A stretch of 64,000 nt of DNA from CAVPCY01 sp963770765 (GTDB lineage Bacteria > Actinomycetota > Coriobacteriia > Anaerosomatales > PHET01). Position numbers and translations under genes: made by a program. Below the pieces are notes generated by a model, which saw only the letters and a list, made by a program, of their open reading frames with translations, was not told the DNA's origin and searched no databases. The DNA lies in NCBI GenBank assembly GCA_963770765.1, contig CAVYQS010000007.1, positions 310,001-374,000 on the forward strand, written 5' to 3'. Shown in pieces: positions 35,613-43,682 of this stretch (the stretch's first letter is position 1; each line of letters begins with the position of its first letter).

Positions 35613-36553
35613 CGTTCGCTCTCAGGGTCCGCCGGGACGACATTCGTGCCGACCTCGCCCTTGACGATGCGCTCGATGTCCTCGAGGCGCCCGATGGCCG
35701 CGCGCCTGCCGGTCGCGTTCACGAAGCGCACGGCGGCCTTGACCTTGGGGCCCATCGAGCCCGCCGCGAACTCGTGCTGTGAGAGCTCCTCGGGCGTGAC
35801 GCATCCCAGGAGCTTCTGTTCCGGAGTGCCCCACTCGGTGTAGACACCCTCGGCGTCTGTCGCCATGACGAAGATGTCGGCGTCGAGCTTCTCGGCGAGC
35901 AGCTCTGCGGCGACATCCTTGTCGATGACGGCCTCGATACCGACGAGCGTGCGGGTCCCGTCGGGCAGGTAGACCGTGGGGATCCCCCCGCCACCCGCGC
36001 AGATGACGACCGTGCCCTTCTCCATGAGCCAGCGGATGGGGTCGAGCTCGAAGATCTGCTTGGGCTCGGGTGAGGCGACGACTCTGCGCCACGAGTCGCC
36101 ATCCTGCTTGAACGTCCAGCCCTTCTCGGCGGTGAGCGCGGTTGCACTCGCCTCGTCGTAACACGGACCCACGAACTTCGTGGGATCGTCGAACGCGGGA
36201 TCGTGCGGGTCGACCTCGATCATCGTGAGCACCGTGGCGATGGGCTTCTCGAACGGGAGCACGTTGCCCAGTTCCTGCTCGACCATGTAGGCGATCATGC
36301 CTTGGGTCTGAGCGCCCAGCACGTCGAGCGGAAAGGGCTCCACGTCGTGATAGGCGGCCGCCTGCAAGGCGAGAAGTCCCACCTGCGGGCCATTGCCGTG
36401 GGCGATCACCAGGTTGTACTGCTCGGCGAGTGGGGCCAGCGCCTTGCAGGCCACGCGCACATTGGCGCGCTGCGCCTCGGCGGTCATGGGTTCTGAGCGC
36501 TTGAGCAGCGCGTTTCCGCCCAGCGCGACGACGACGGTCTTCTTGCGCTCCAT
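35609..36553 (-). CDS. arcC: Carbamate kinase
   Basis: 314 residues from ATG 36553. GTG 36565, overlapping the oraE stop, is the alternative. Motifs of the amino-acid kinase fold: VVVALGGNALL, AHGNGPQVG, CAGGGGIPTV and VIDKDVAAELL. It makes ATP from carbamoyl phosphate and ADP. It lies inside the ornithine cluster between oraE and the reactivase, which ties energy from citrulline cleavage to ornithine breakdown in one transcript. Confidence 0.95.
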   Translation of the reverse strand: MERKKTVVVALGGNALLKRSEPMTAEAQRANVRVACKALAPLAEQYNLVIAHGNGPQVGLLALQAAAYHDVEPFPLDVLGAQTQGMIAYMVEQELGNVLPFEKPIATVLTMIEVDPHDPAFDDPTKFVGPCYDEASATALTAEKGWTFKQDGDSWRRVVASPEPKQIFELDPIRWLMEKGTVVICAGGGGIPTVYLPDGTRTLVGIEAVIDKDVAAELLAEKLDADIFVMATDAEGVYTEWGTPEQKLLGCVTPEELSQHEFAAGSMGPKVKAAVRFVNATGRRAAIGRLEDIERIVKGEVGTNVVPADPESER

Positions 36554-36561
36554 GGTGGCGA

Positions 36562-38772
36562 TCACATCCCCCGTTCGCGCATCGTCTTGACCACGAAGCT
36601 CGCGACGTCGATGCCCTTGGTCTTGCGGCCGAAGCCCGCATCCATGCCCCAGCCCTTGGCCTGCTCGTCGGTGACTTGGGTGCCGCCGGCGACGAGCAAC
36701 AGCTTGTCGCGCACGCCCTTCTCGACGGCGAGGTCGGCGAGCTTCTCCATGTTGGTGCGGTGCATGTCACCGTGCGTGATGATCGTCGAGATGAGGACGA
36801 CCTGCGCTGCATGCTCGATCGCGGCGTCGAGAACCTTCTCGACCGGTACCGAGGTGCCCAGATAGGTGCAGGCGAAGCCCCACTTCTCGAGGCCGCCGTG
36901 CTTGATGTCGACGATCTCAAGCATCCCCACGGAATGCTCGTCTTGGCCTACCGTCGCCGCGATGCAGCGAACATTGTTCTGCGCGACGAACTCTCTGATC
37001 TCCTCATCGGACAGAGGCGGCACCGGCTCGCAGATGACGAGCGTGGCCGGGTCGATCGCGACATCAAGGCAGCCCTTGATCTCGACGAGCGTGCCCTCGG
37101 CGGGGTGCATGACCGCCTTGTGGATGACCTCGGGATCGGTGAGGTTCATGGCGCGGCCCAGCTCCAAGGCCGCCGCCTCGGCGACCAGCTCCGACACCGG
37201 GAGGAACATCGTGACCGCGACGATGCCGTCACCTGCCCACTCGACCTCGGGGGTGATCAACCCGCGCTCGCGCATCTGAGCTGTCTGCTCGAGGCGCACG
37301 TTCATGTTGTCGGTGGGGTCGAGCTCGTCGATGAACGGGATCTTCTCGGGGTCGCACAGCGTGCAGCCGCCGATCACATGACAGGGCTTCTCGACGCTGC
37401 GCGGTAGGTGGTTGACGCCGAAGTGGTGGCACACCGGCGCGAGGTAGTCGTCGGCCCGCTCGATGATGGTGCCGGACGCCACGCCGCCGTCGGCCGTGCG
37501 CCGGATGCCGTCGTCGTGGGTCTCGGGGTACTCGCCCGAGTCGACGAAGTACGCCTCCTCGACGCTCGCGAAGTAGCCGCCGTCATCGAGCATCGCCTCG
37601 AGGAAGAGCACGGCGCGCTCTTTGATCTCACGGACCCGGTTGCGCAGCTCAGGGTTCTCTCGGTCGAGTCTGACCATCTCACGCATACCGTCCATGCCCA
37701 CGAGCGCCTGCTTGGCGGTGTCGACCGCCGCGACGTTGTTGTAGTGCCACGGCACGTTTCGGCCCTCGTCGGGCGTGATCGTCGACTGGATGTCGGCGCT
37801 CGTGAGCCGAGAGATCATCAGGTTCATCACGTGGCTCACGGTGGCGTCACGCGAGTCGGACTCCATGTAGCGCGTGTTCTGTTGCGCGCGCATCTTGTAC
37901 TCGCCGAACAGGTCACGCAGCGCGAGCGCGTACGGCAGGTCCATGCGCATGCACGGTGCCGGTGCGGCGTCAGGCGGCACCGTGGAGAGCGCGATGTCCT
38001 CTTTGGGCATCCCGATCGACACCGAGAACGCGCAGTTGATGGCGTGCTGGACGAGCAGCTCGGGCATGACCTTCCACGCGCGCACCGCGGTGGCGTTGGC
38101 GTTGTGCGCGCCGTCGATCTGCAGCATCCGGACCGAGCGCATGATTCGCTTGGCCACGGCAGCGTCCACGAAGCTGCGGTACATGTTGATGTTGCGGTAC
38201 AGCACGTTGTACTGCGGATCCTGGTGGGCGCCGTTGACGCCCTCCTCGGCGAACATGACGGCGATCTCGGGTCCCGCGACGCCGCTGACATAGCTGTGGT
38301 AGTTGATCGGCCTGCCGACCTCGTCTTCGATGAGGTCGAGCGCCCGGCGGGTGAGCCGGCACTGCTTGCGGGTGACCGCGATGCCGCCCACACCCTCGGG
38401 CGTACCCTCCAGAAGGCCGTCGATGTGGCTCTGGCCGGCGGTGCGGATGACCATCATGTGGTCGGCGCCGTGCCAGGCAGCCATGCGCATGCGCCGGATG
38501 TCGTCTTCGGGGCGACCCGAGGCGATCTCGGTGGTCACCACGCAGTCGGGCTGCGGGTCGATGTTGTCGAAGTAGTGCGCGGCTGGCAGCGGGATGCTCT
38601 GCGCGAGCCCCTCGGCGGTCTCGCGGTAGCAGAACTCGTAGAGCCGCTGGTCGGTGACCTTCCGACGCCAGGTCCACCCCTTGCGACGCGGATGATAGCG
38701 ATCGAGCCCGTCGAGCAGCGCCGCTACGTCCAGCTTCTCGTTGGGCACCAGCGGCGGCAGGGTGTCACTCAT
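36562..38772 (-). CDS. oraE: D-ornithine 4,5-aminomutase, large (E) subunit
   Basis: 736 residues, the expected length. The ATG at 38772 overlaps the oraS stop (ATGA). The N-terminal two thirds are the PLP barrel (RRMRMAAWHGADHMM and SYVSGVAGPEIAVMFAEEG). The C-terminal Rossmann domain has GQDEHSVGMLEIVDIKHGG, with DxHxxG whose His binds cobalt of adenosylcobalamin. With OraS it moves the 5-amino group of D-ornithine to C4, giving 2,4-diaminopentanoate. Confidence 0.96.
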   Translation of the reverse strand: MSDTLPPLVPNEKLDVAALLDGLDRYHPRRKGWTWRRKVTDQRLYEFCYRETAEGLAQSIPLPAAHYFDNIDPQPDCVVTTEIASGRPEDDIRRMRMAAWHGADHMMVIRTAGQSHIDGLLEGTPEGVGGIAVTRKQCRLTRRALDLIEDEVGRPINYHSYVSGVAGPEIAVMFAEEGVNGAHQDPQYNVLYRNINMYRSFVDAAVAKRIMRSVRMLQIDGAHNANATAVRAWKVMPELLVQHAINCAFSVSIGMPKEDIALSTVPPDAAPAPCMRMDLPYALALRDLFGEYKMRAQQNTRYMESDSRDATVSHVMNLMISRLTSADIQSTITPDEGRNVPWHYNNVAAVDTAKQALVGMDGMREMVRLDRENPELRNRVREIKERAVLFLEAMLDDGGYFASVEEAYFVDSGEYPETHDDGIRRTADGGVASGTIIERADDYLAPVCHHFGVNHLPRSVEKPCHVIGGCTLCDPEKIPFIDELDPTDNMNVRLEQTAQMRERGLITPEVEWAGDGIVAVTMFLPVSELVAEAAALELGRAMNLTDPEVIHKAVMHPAEGTLVEIKGCLDVAIDPATLVICEPVPPLSDEEIREFVAQNNVRCIAATVGQDEHSVGMLEIVDIKHGGLEKWGFACTYLGTSVPVEKVLDAAIEHAAQVVLISTIITHGDMHRTNMEKLADLAVEKGVRDKLLLVAGGTQVTDEQAKGWGMDAGFGRKTKGIDVASFVVKTMRERGM

Positions 38773-39131
38773 CGCGCGGACCCCCACTTCGCCTCGACGG
38801 TTTCCCAGCCATCCCCTGCGGCGAGCTTGCCGGCGGCGGCGGGCGCATCGACGTCCCACGCCTGCATGCACACGAGCACGACATGCCCCGCCCCGTGGCC
38901 GAGAAGCCCGCGCTTCTCGCACTCGCTCACGACCGCGATACAGGTGGGTGAGTCGACCCCCATACGCATGAGCACGCTGCGCTCGATCGACGGCGAGGTG
39001 TGCGTGCGGGCGAGCTCGACCAGCGGGTCGACGATCTCTTGCGTCAGGTGCCAGAACCGAACGCGCAGCTCCTCATCGGTGAGCCCCATGAGGTACTGGT
39101 GCGCGTGATCGAACGTGTCCTCACGAACCAT
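38769..39131 (-). CDS. oraS: D-ornithine 4,5-aminomutase, small (S) subunit
   Basis: 120 residues with GGAGG before the ATG. LTDEELRVRFWHLTQEIVDP and MGVDSPTCIAVVSECEKRG match OraS, which binds OraE and is needed for activity. It starts 3 bases after the ortB stop and overlaps oraE by 4 bases, consistent with equal expression of the two subunits. Confidence 0.95.
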   Translation of the reverse strand: MVREDTFDHAHQYLMGLTDEELRVRFWHLTQEIVDPLVELARTHTSPSIERSVLMRMGVDSPTCIAVVSECEKRGLLGHGAGHVVLVCMQAWDVDAPAAAGKLAAGDGWETVEAKWGSAR

Positions 39132-39134
39132 GCT

Positions 39135-40547
39135 CTATGCCTCCCTGAGGCCGGCGATCGTCTGTTCGACCGTGTCGGCATCGCTGTTGGTATCGGCGGC
39201 GAGGAACGCGATGTCCTCAGCGGTGGGGTCATAACCTTCGGGGGCGTGTGAGAGAGCGTTGCGAACGTAGCTGCGACGCATGCGCGCGAGGTCGAAGTCC
39301 TTCGCGCGGATCTGCTCGGGGCGCTCGGGGATGACGATCGACGTGCCGGGCACGCTCTCTGTCGGGTCGCCCGATCGGACCTCGACGCCCTGCTCGCGCG
39401 CGAAGTTGAGCTGGGCCCAGTGGTGCTTGCCGGCGCCCGTGTACTCGGTCTCCTGCACCACGATCGTCGCGTCGCGCGGGACGTCGCGAGCGAGCGAGAT
39501 CGCGGCCGCCATGGCCGTGTTGCCCGACGGGCCGCGCTCGAGTCCCTCGAGCTTGGACATCGCTTCCGTGACGTAGAAGACCTCGCCCTGGCTGACGGTC
39601 AGATAGCGGTCCATGTAGCGCAGCGGACGCGCGGCGTTTCTCGGCACGTCGGCACGGTCGGGCCACGTGGCGAACGGCACGCCGAAGCCCGTGTGCCCGG
39701 TGGTGAAGCTCTTGCGGTTGAAGTCGTCGTCGCTGGCCATGTGAAGCCCCGAGAGGTCCACACTCGCCGAGACGATCTGCGTCCCCGCGGCTCCGGCGCG
39801 CTTCAAGCCCCTCGCGGTGCCGGTCGTGTTGCCGCCGCCGGCGTGCGTGATGACGCAGTAGTCGGGCGGTGCTCCGGTGAGCGCGGTCATGTCGCGAGCG
39901 ATCTCGAGCCCGAGCGTCTCGATGCCGGAGACCCCGAACGACGAGTACAGCGACGCGGCGAAGAAGCCGGTGGAGTCGAGCAGGTCGAGCATGTGGAAGA
40001 AGAGCTCCGGCCCCACCGAGAGTTTCACGACCTCGGCGCCGAGCGCCTCGCAGATGCGTGACTTCTCGACGATCTCGGGTTGCCCCACGTGCCGGCTGTC
40101 GAACGCCTCCTGAACGATGATGCACTTCAGGCTCGCGCGTGCGGCTTGGCTCGAGACGGCGGCGCCGTAGTTCCCGGAGGTCGCCGCGATGACGCCGTCA
40201 TAGCCCTTCTCGGCGGCGACGTGGATGCTCACGCTGGCCCGCCGGTCCTTGAACGACCCCGCCATGTTCGCGGCCTCGTCTTTGACGAAGATGCGGCCGC
40301 CCATGCCCGGCTCGCTGTACGAGCGCACGAGGTCGGTCAGGTTCTTGAGCTCCAGCAGCGGCGTGTCCCCGACCCCTCCTGCCCGCTGGATCCCGACGAT
40401 GTCGTCGAGCGAGTAGCCGTGTGCGGCCATCATCGCGTCGTAGTCGAACGCGACGGGCGAACGCTCGAACTCGCGGTAGTCCATCCCCAGCGCGCGCACC
40501 ATGATCTCGCCCTTGCGCGCCATCACCTCATCGAAACGGCTGGCCAT
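39135..40547 (-). CDS. ortB: 2-amino-4-ketopentanoate thiolase, beta subunit (PLP)
   Basis: 470 residues from ATG 40547 (GTG 40556, overlapping ortA, also possible). Fold type II PLP enzyme like threonine synthase: NMAGSFKDRRAS holds the PLP-lysine, ATSGNYGAA is the next loop and HAGGGNTTGTA is the phosphate cup. With OrtA it splits 2-amino-4-oxopentanoate with CoA into acetyl-CoA and alanine. Alone it could be mistaken for threonine synthase, but the ortA neighbour settles it. Confidence 0.95.
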   Translation of the reverse strand: MASRFDEVMARKGEIMVRALGMDYREFERSPVAFDYDAMMAAHGYSLDDIVGIQRAGGVGDTPLLELKNLTDLVRSYSEPGMGGRIFVKDEAANMAGSFKDRRASVSIHVAAEKGYDGVIAATSGNYGAAVSSQAARASLKCIIVQEAFDSRHVGQPEIVEKSRICEALGAEVVKLSVGPELFFHMLDLLDSTGFFAASLYSSFGVSGIETLGLEIARDMTALTGAPPDYCVITHAGGGNTTGTARGLKRAGAAGTQIVSASVDLSGLHMASDDDFNRKSFTTGHTGFGVPFATWPDRADVPRNAARPLRYMDRYLTVSQGEVFYVTEAMSKLEGLERGPSGNTAMAAAISLARDVPRDATIVVQETEYTGAGKHHWAQLNFAREQGVEVRSGDPTESVPGTSIVIPERPEQIRAKDFDLARMRRSYVRNALSHAPEGYDPTAEDIAFLAADTNSDADTVEQTIAGLREA

Positions 40548-40548
40548 G

Positions 40549-40872
40549 TCAGTCACCCGCCGTGCGATATGCGGCCACGCGAGCGCGCAGGTCGCGGCCC
40601 ACGCTCACGAGTTCCGGCACGGGGTTGCCGAACGTATGGAAGTAGCCCGGGTTGATCGCGGAGAGCCTTCCTGCCTCGGAGCGCCCCGTCATCGTCTCGA
40701 CGGTGACCTCCTCACCCAGATCCGCTGCCGCGGCCGCAAAGCCGCTGATCCACAGCGTGAGGGGCTTGTCGGCGGTCTCAGGCGGGAGGTTCACGGAGCG
40801 ATCGGCGGGTTCGAGCAGCACGCGCTCGACCTCGACCCACTCTCCAGACACGCAGCGGGTTCGGTCGGTCAT
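40549..40872 (-). CDS. ortA: 2-amino-4-ketopentanoate thiolase, alpha subunit
   Basis: 107 residues with AGAGGA before the ATG. GEWVEVERVLLEPADR, SGFAAAAADLGEEVTVET and NPGYFHTFGNPVPELVSVG are typical of OrtA. It partners OrtB. The gene sits 12 bases after ord. Confidence 0.93.
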   Translation of the reverse strand: MTDRTRCVSGEWVEVERVLLEPADRSVNLPPETADKPLTLWISGFAAAAADLGEEVTVETMTGRSEAGRLSAINPGYFHTFGNPVPELVSVGRDLRARVAAYRTAGD

Positions 40873-40884
40873 CGGACGTCCTCT

Positions 40885-41895
40885 CTACAGGACCGGCGCC
40901 CAGAAGCGCGGCAGCGGCATGTCAACGACGGTGACGATGCCCGGACGTGCATCGGCCATCAGCGGCAGGTAGTTGCCCACACTGGCATACGTACCCTTGC
41001 CACCGGGGATCTCGGGCTGGTTGGACATGGTGATATCGGGGTCGCCGAAGATCTTGATGTAGTCGCCGGTGTCCTGGCCCTCGGCCTCGGGGCGGATCTG
41101 CTGCGGGTGGACGAGCTCGATCTTGAGCTCATCGCCCGAGTAGCCCCAGCCGATGTGCCGGCAGCCGCACACGTCGCCGGGCGCGACCTTCACGGCCGGC
41201 GTCTCGCGCGCCACGCTCGTGACGATGGGTGCGCGGGTCTGTTCGATGCGGTCGATCTCCCAGCCGAAGGCGTGAGCGATGAGGTGTATCGACTCCGGGA
41301 AGCCGATGTGGCCCACGATCGAGCCGTCGGCCACGCCGCGCTCGAACTCATCGACCGTCGTCCCAACGCCCTGCGACGCCATGACGGTGGGTCCGAACGG
41401 CGACAGGTCGTTCACCCGCGAGGCCTCGATGCGGTCGATGCGCAGACACACCGATGAAAGCGCGATCGGCAGCGCGTCGAGCACGAAGCCCGGGTTGATC
41501 CCGGTACCGAGGATGCTGACACCGTGCTCGCGAGCGAGCGCGTCGAAGCGCTCGGCCCACTCCGGGTCGCTCGCCCATGGGTACGCGAGCGTCTCGGCGA
41601 TGCCGATGACGTTGGCGCCCGCTCGAACGGAGGCCTCCACCTGGTCGGCTATCTCGCCGAGATTGCTCGCGGTGAGGATGCACACAACGTCCGGCCCTGT
41701 GGCGAGGACGGATTCGAAGTCGGCGGTCACCGGGATGTCGCAGTCGCGACCGGTGACCTCGCCCACCGTGAGTCCGTGCTTCTCGGGATGCCGATCGATG
41801 ACGCCGACGAGGTCCACTTGATTCGGCCGGTCCAACAGATAGCCGAGAAGCCCTTGGCCCATCATGCCCGTACCCCACACCGCCACCTTGATCAT
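40885..41895 (-). CDS. ord: 2,4-diaminopentanoate dehydrogenase
   Basis: 336 residues from ATG 41895 with GAGGAGC just upstream; a longer frame to 41946 lacks a site. VAVWGTGMMGQGLLGYL is the NAD(P)-binding loop, and ILGTGINPGFVLDALPIAL follows, as in the dihydrodipicolinate-reductase-like fold. It oxidises 2,4-diaminopentanoate to 2-amino-4-oxopentanoate and ammonia, making NAD(P)H. It is the first gene of the operon, so the promoter lies in the 141-base divergent gap to the RlpA-like gene. Confidence 0.93.
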   Translation of the reverse strand: MIKVAVWGTGMMGQGLLGYLLDRPNQVDLVGVIDRHPEKHGLTVGEVTGRDCDIPVTADFESVLATGPDVVCILTASNLGEIADQVEASVRAGANVIGIAETLAYPWASDPEWAERFDALAREHGVSILGTGINPGFVLDALPIALSSVCLRIDRIEASRVNDLSPFGPTVMASQGVGTTVDEFERGVADGSIVGHIGFPESIHLIAHAFGWEIDRIEQTRAPIVTSVARETPAVKVAPGDVCGCRHIGWGYSGDELKIELVHPQQIRPEAEGQDTGDYIKIFGDPDITMSNQPEIPGGKGTYASVGNYLPLMADARPGIVTVVDMPLPRFWAPVL

Positions 41896-41945
41896 GTGCG
41901 CTCCTCGTTCGCTCGAAATCCAGAAACCCACCCATTCTATGCACA

Positions 41946-41984
41946 CTGCACCCCGAACGGAGCATTTTCGGCCAACGGGTGCAG
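41946..41984. promoter_or_regulatory. Inverted repeat in the ord/RlpA divergent gap
   Basis: CTGCACCC (41946-41953) pairs exactly with GGGTGCAG (41977-41984) across 23 bases. The site is about 50-90 bases before the ord start and 53 bases before the rightward gene. It could be a two-site operator of the ornithine operon. CATAGAAT near 41937 on the minus strand could be the ord -10 region. Confidence 0.35.
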
Positions 41985-42036
41985 CCGAAGAGGCGCGCGC
42001 AAGCGTTCGGGCCGCTCGCTAGGTACACTGTTCGGC

Positions 42037-42954
42037 ATGTCTCTTCTCCATACCTATCGCATCGCGCTCGTCGCACTGATCGCGGCATCCCTTCTCGGGC
42101 TGCCGTCTCAGCCGGCTGCAGCGGCCCCGTCCGCGGCCGCAACGGCATCCGACCGCGCCAGGGTGGCCAAGGCCGTCGGGCGCCTCGAGGCCGCACGAAA
42201 GCGCGTCGCGAACCTCGAGGCGAAGGCCGAGAAGACCTCAGCCCGGCTCGATGAGCTGATCGCCGAGGAGGACCGTGCCCAGACCAGGCTCCGCTCGCGT
42301 GCGGCTGCGATGTACCGCTCCGGCGATACCTCGTTCGTCTCGGTTCTGGTGGGCGCCACGACCCTGCAGGACTTCGCGTCGCGATGGGCTCTGCTGACCC
42401 GCATGAACGACCTTGATGCCGAGAGCCTCAGGGAGCTCGAAGTCGCTCGCCGCGAGACGTCTCGCTCGGCTGCGGAGCTGCTGGTGCTGCAGGTCGAAGC
42501 AGCCCGTGCGGTCGACCAGGTCGCACGTGAGGCCGCCCGGGCGCGCGCGGACCTGGCCGCGAGTCAGGCTGCCCTCGCGGAGTACCGCGCCCGGACTGCC
42601 CAGCCGCCGCAGGCGCCACGGCGGCCGGTCCCCGTCGCCACGAAGCGCGACTCCGCGCCCGAACCCACCGGGTCGGGTGCCTGGAAGACGGGAGTGGCAT
42701 CCCACTACGGCCGCACCTTCACCGGACGCGGGGCGAGCGGGGCGCGAATCGGTCCCTACTCCATGATCGTCGCGCACAAGACGCTGCCCTTCGGCACCCT
42801 CGTCGAGTTCAGGTACGACGGCAAGAAGGCGGTGGCGCGGGTCGTGGACCGCGGCCCTCGCTCAAAGGCGCGCGACTTCGACTTGGGGCCGGGACTCGTC
42901 CGCCGCCTCGGGTTCAACGGCGTGCACGAAGTGCAGTACCGGATCATCGACTGA
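42037..42954 (+). CDS. Secreted coiled-coil protein with RlpA-like double-psi beta-barrel
   Basis: 305 residues. A signal peptide (IALVALIAASLLGLP) ends at AAAA. A long coiled coil (about 40-180) resembles the N-terminal part of PcsB/EnvC-like wall proteins (AAMYRSGDTSFVSVLVGATT). The last 90 residues form an RlpA-like barrel: GVASHYGRTFTGRGASG, TLPFGTLVEFR and VVDRGPRSKARDFDLG, with the conserved Asp. RlpA proteins cut or bind naked glycan strands. TACACT at 42024 could be a -10 box giving a very short leader. Confidence 0.85.
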   Translation: MSLLHTYRIALVALIAASLLGLPSQPAAAAPSAAATASDRARVAKAVGRLEAARKRVANLEAKAEKTSARLDELIAEEDRAQTRLRSRAAAMYRSGDTSFVSVLVGATTLQDFASRWALLTRMNDLDAESLRELEVARRETSRSAAELLVLQVEAARAVDQVAREAARARADLAASQAALAEYRARTAQPPQAPRRPVPVATKRDSAPEPTGSGAWKTGVASHYGRTFTGRGASGARIGPYSMIVAHKTLPFGTLVEFRYDGKKAVARVVDRGPRSKARDFDLGPGLVRRLGFNGVHEVQYRIID

Positions 42955-42977
42955 CGCGCGAGACGCGCGAGCAGGTC

Positions 42978-43682
42978 CTAGCCGCCGTCATCCTTCTCGC
43001 GCGGCCTGAGCCACTCGTAGTCCATCTCCATCATCCGCATCACGTCGTCGGGGTCGCGCAGATGTCCGGCGCGTCTGCCCCGAACGTACTGCTTGATCTC
43101 ACCCAGATACGATCCGAAGAAGACGACGTTGGCGAGCACCGCCCATGCGACCCCCCAGGGACCCAGCCCCGTCAACCAGACCCAGGGGATGAAGAGCACC
43201 TGCCCGAGGTTGTCGGAGACCATGGCGTCGCGAACCACGTAGTAGCCGATCACGAATCCCGCCACACTGCAGGCCAGCGCTCCGATGGGCGCTATCGCCA
43301 GCATCGCGCCCAGCATCGGCGACTGGCCCCGCCCTCCTTTGAAGCGATGGTAGACCGGCCAGTTGTGCCCCACGATCGCCATCAGCCCGGCGGCGTAGAG
43401 ATAGGGTTCACCCGGGAACGCCAGCCGGAAGACGAGCGTGGGGATGAACGCCTTCAAGATGTCACCGGCGGCGCATAACAGACCCCACTTCGCGCCCAAC
43501 ATGAGCCGCACGGCGGTCGCGCTCGCCGCATCCGAGACCATCTCTGCCCCGCCATCGGGTGATGTCAGGTGCATGGCCCGAACCTCATCGTGCCCGTGCA
43601 TCCGGACGATGATCCGCGCGAAAGAGATCGACCCCAGAAGGTAGCCGACGAGTCCCGCGCCCAGCATCAGACTCGCGTTCAC
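42978..43682 (-). CDS. PlsY-like acyltransferase
   Basis: 234 residues from GTG 43682, overlapping the upstream gene (GTGA). Five or so membrane helices. LLGSISFARIIVRM and GHNWPVYHRFKGGRGQSP match PlsY motifs 1 and 2 for acyl phosphate and glycerol phosphate. In the normal SGNIGATN segment this protein has LTSPDGGAEMVSDAASA instead, so it is a divergent paralogue. Family knowledge: acyl-phosphate to glycerol-3-phosphate transfer. Its operon with a dikinase suggests another acceptor (inference). Confidence 0.82.
   Translation of the reverse strand: MNASLMLGAGLVGYLLGSISFARIIVRMHGHDEVRAMHLTSPDGGAEMVSDAASATAVRLMLGAKWGLLCAAGDILKAFIPTLVFRLAFPGEPYLYAAGLMAIVGHNWPVYHRFKGGRGQSPMLGAMLAIAPIGALACSVAGFVIGYYVVRDAMVSDNLGQVLFIPWVWLTGLGPWGVAWAVLANVVFFGSYLGEIKQYVRGRRAGHLRDPDDVMRMMEMDYEWLRPREKDDGG

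Noticed and set aside
34236..35843. A long plus-strand reading frame (535 codons) opposite orr, the reactivase and arcC
   Set aside because: It is antisense to three well-supported genes, has an Arg/His-rich composition and no family resemblance. High GC keeps such frames open.
39135..40547. Threonine synthase as the product of ortB
   Set aside because: The fold is shared, but the gene lies between ortA and oraS in an ornithine operon.
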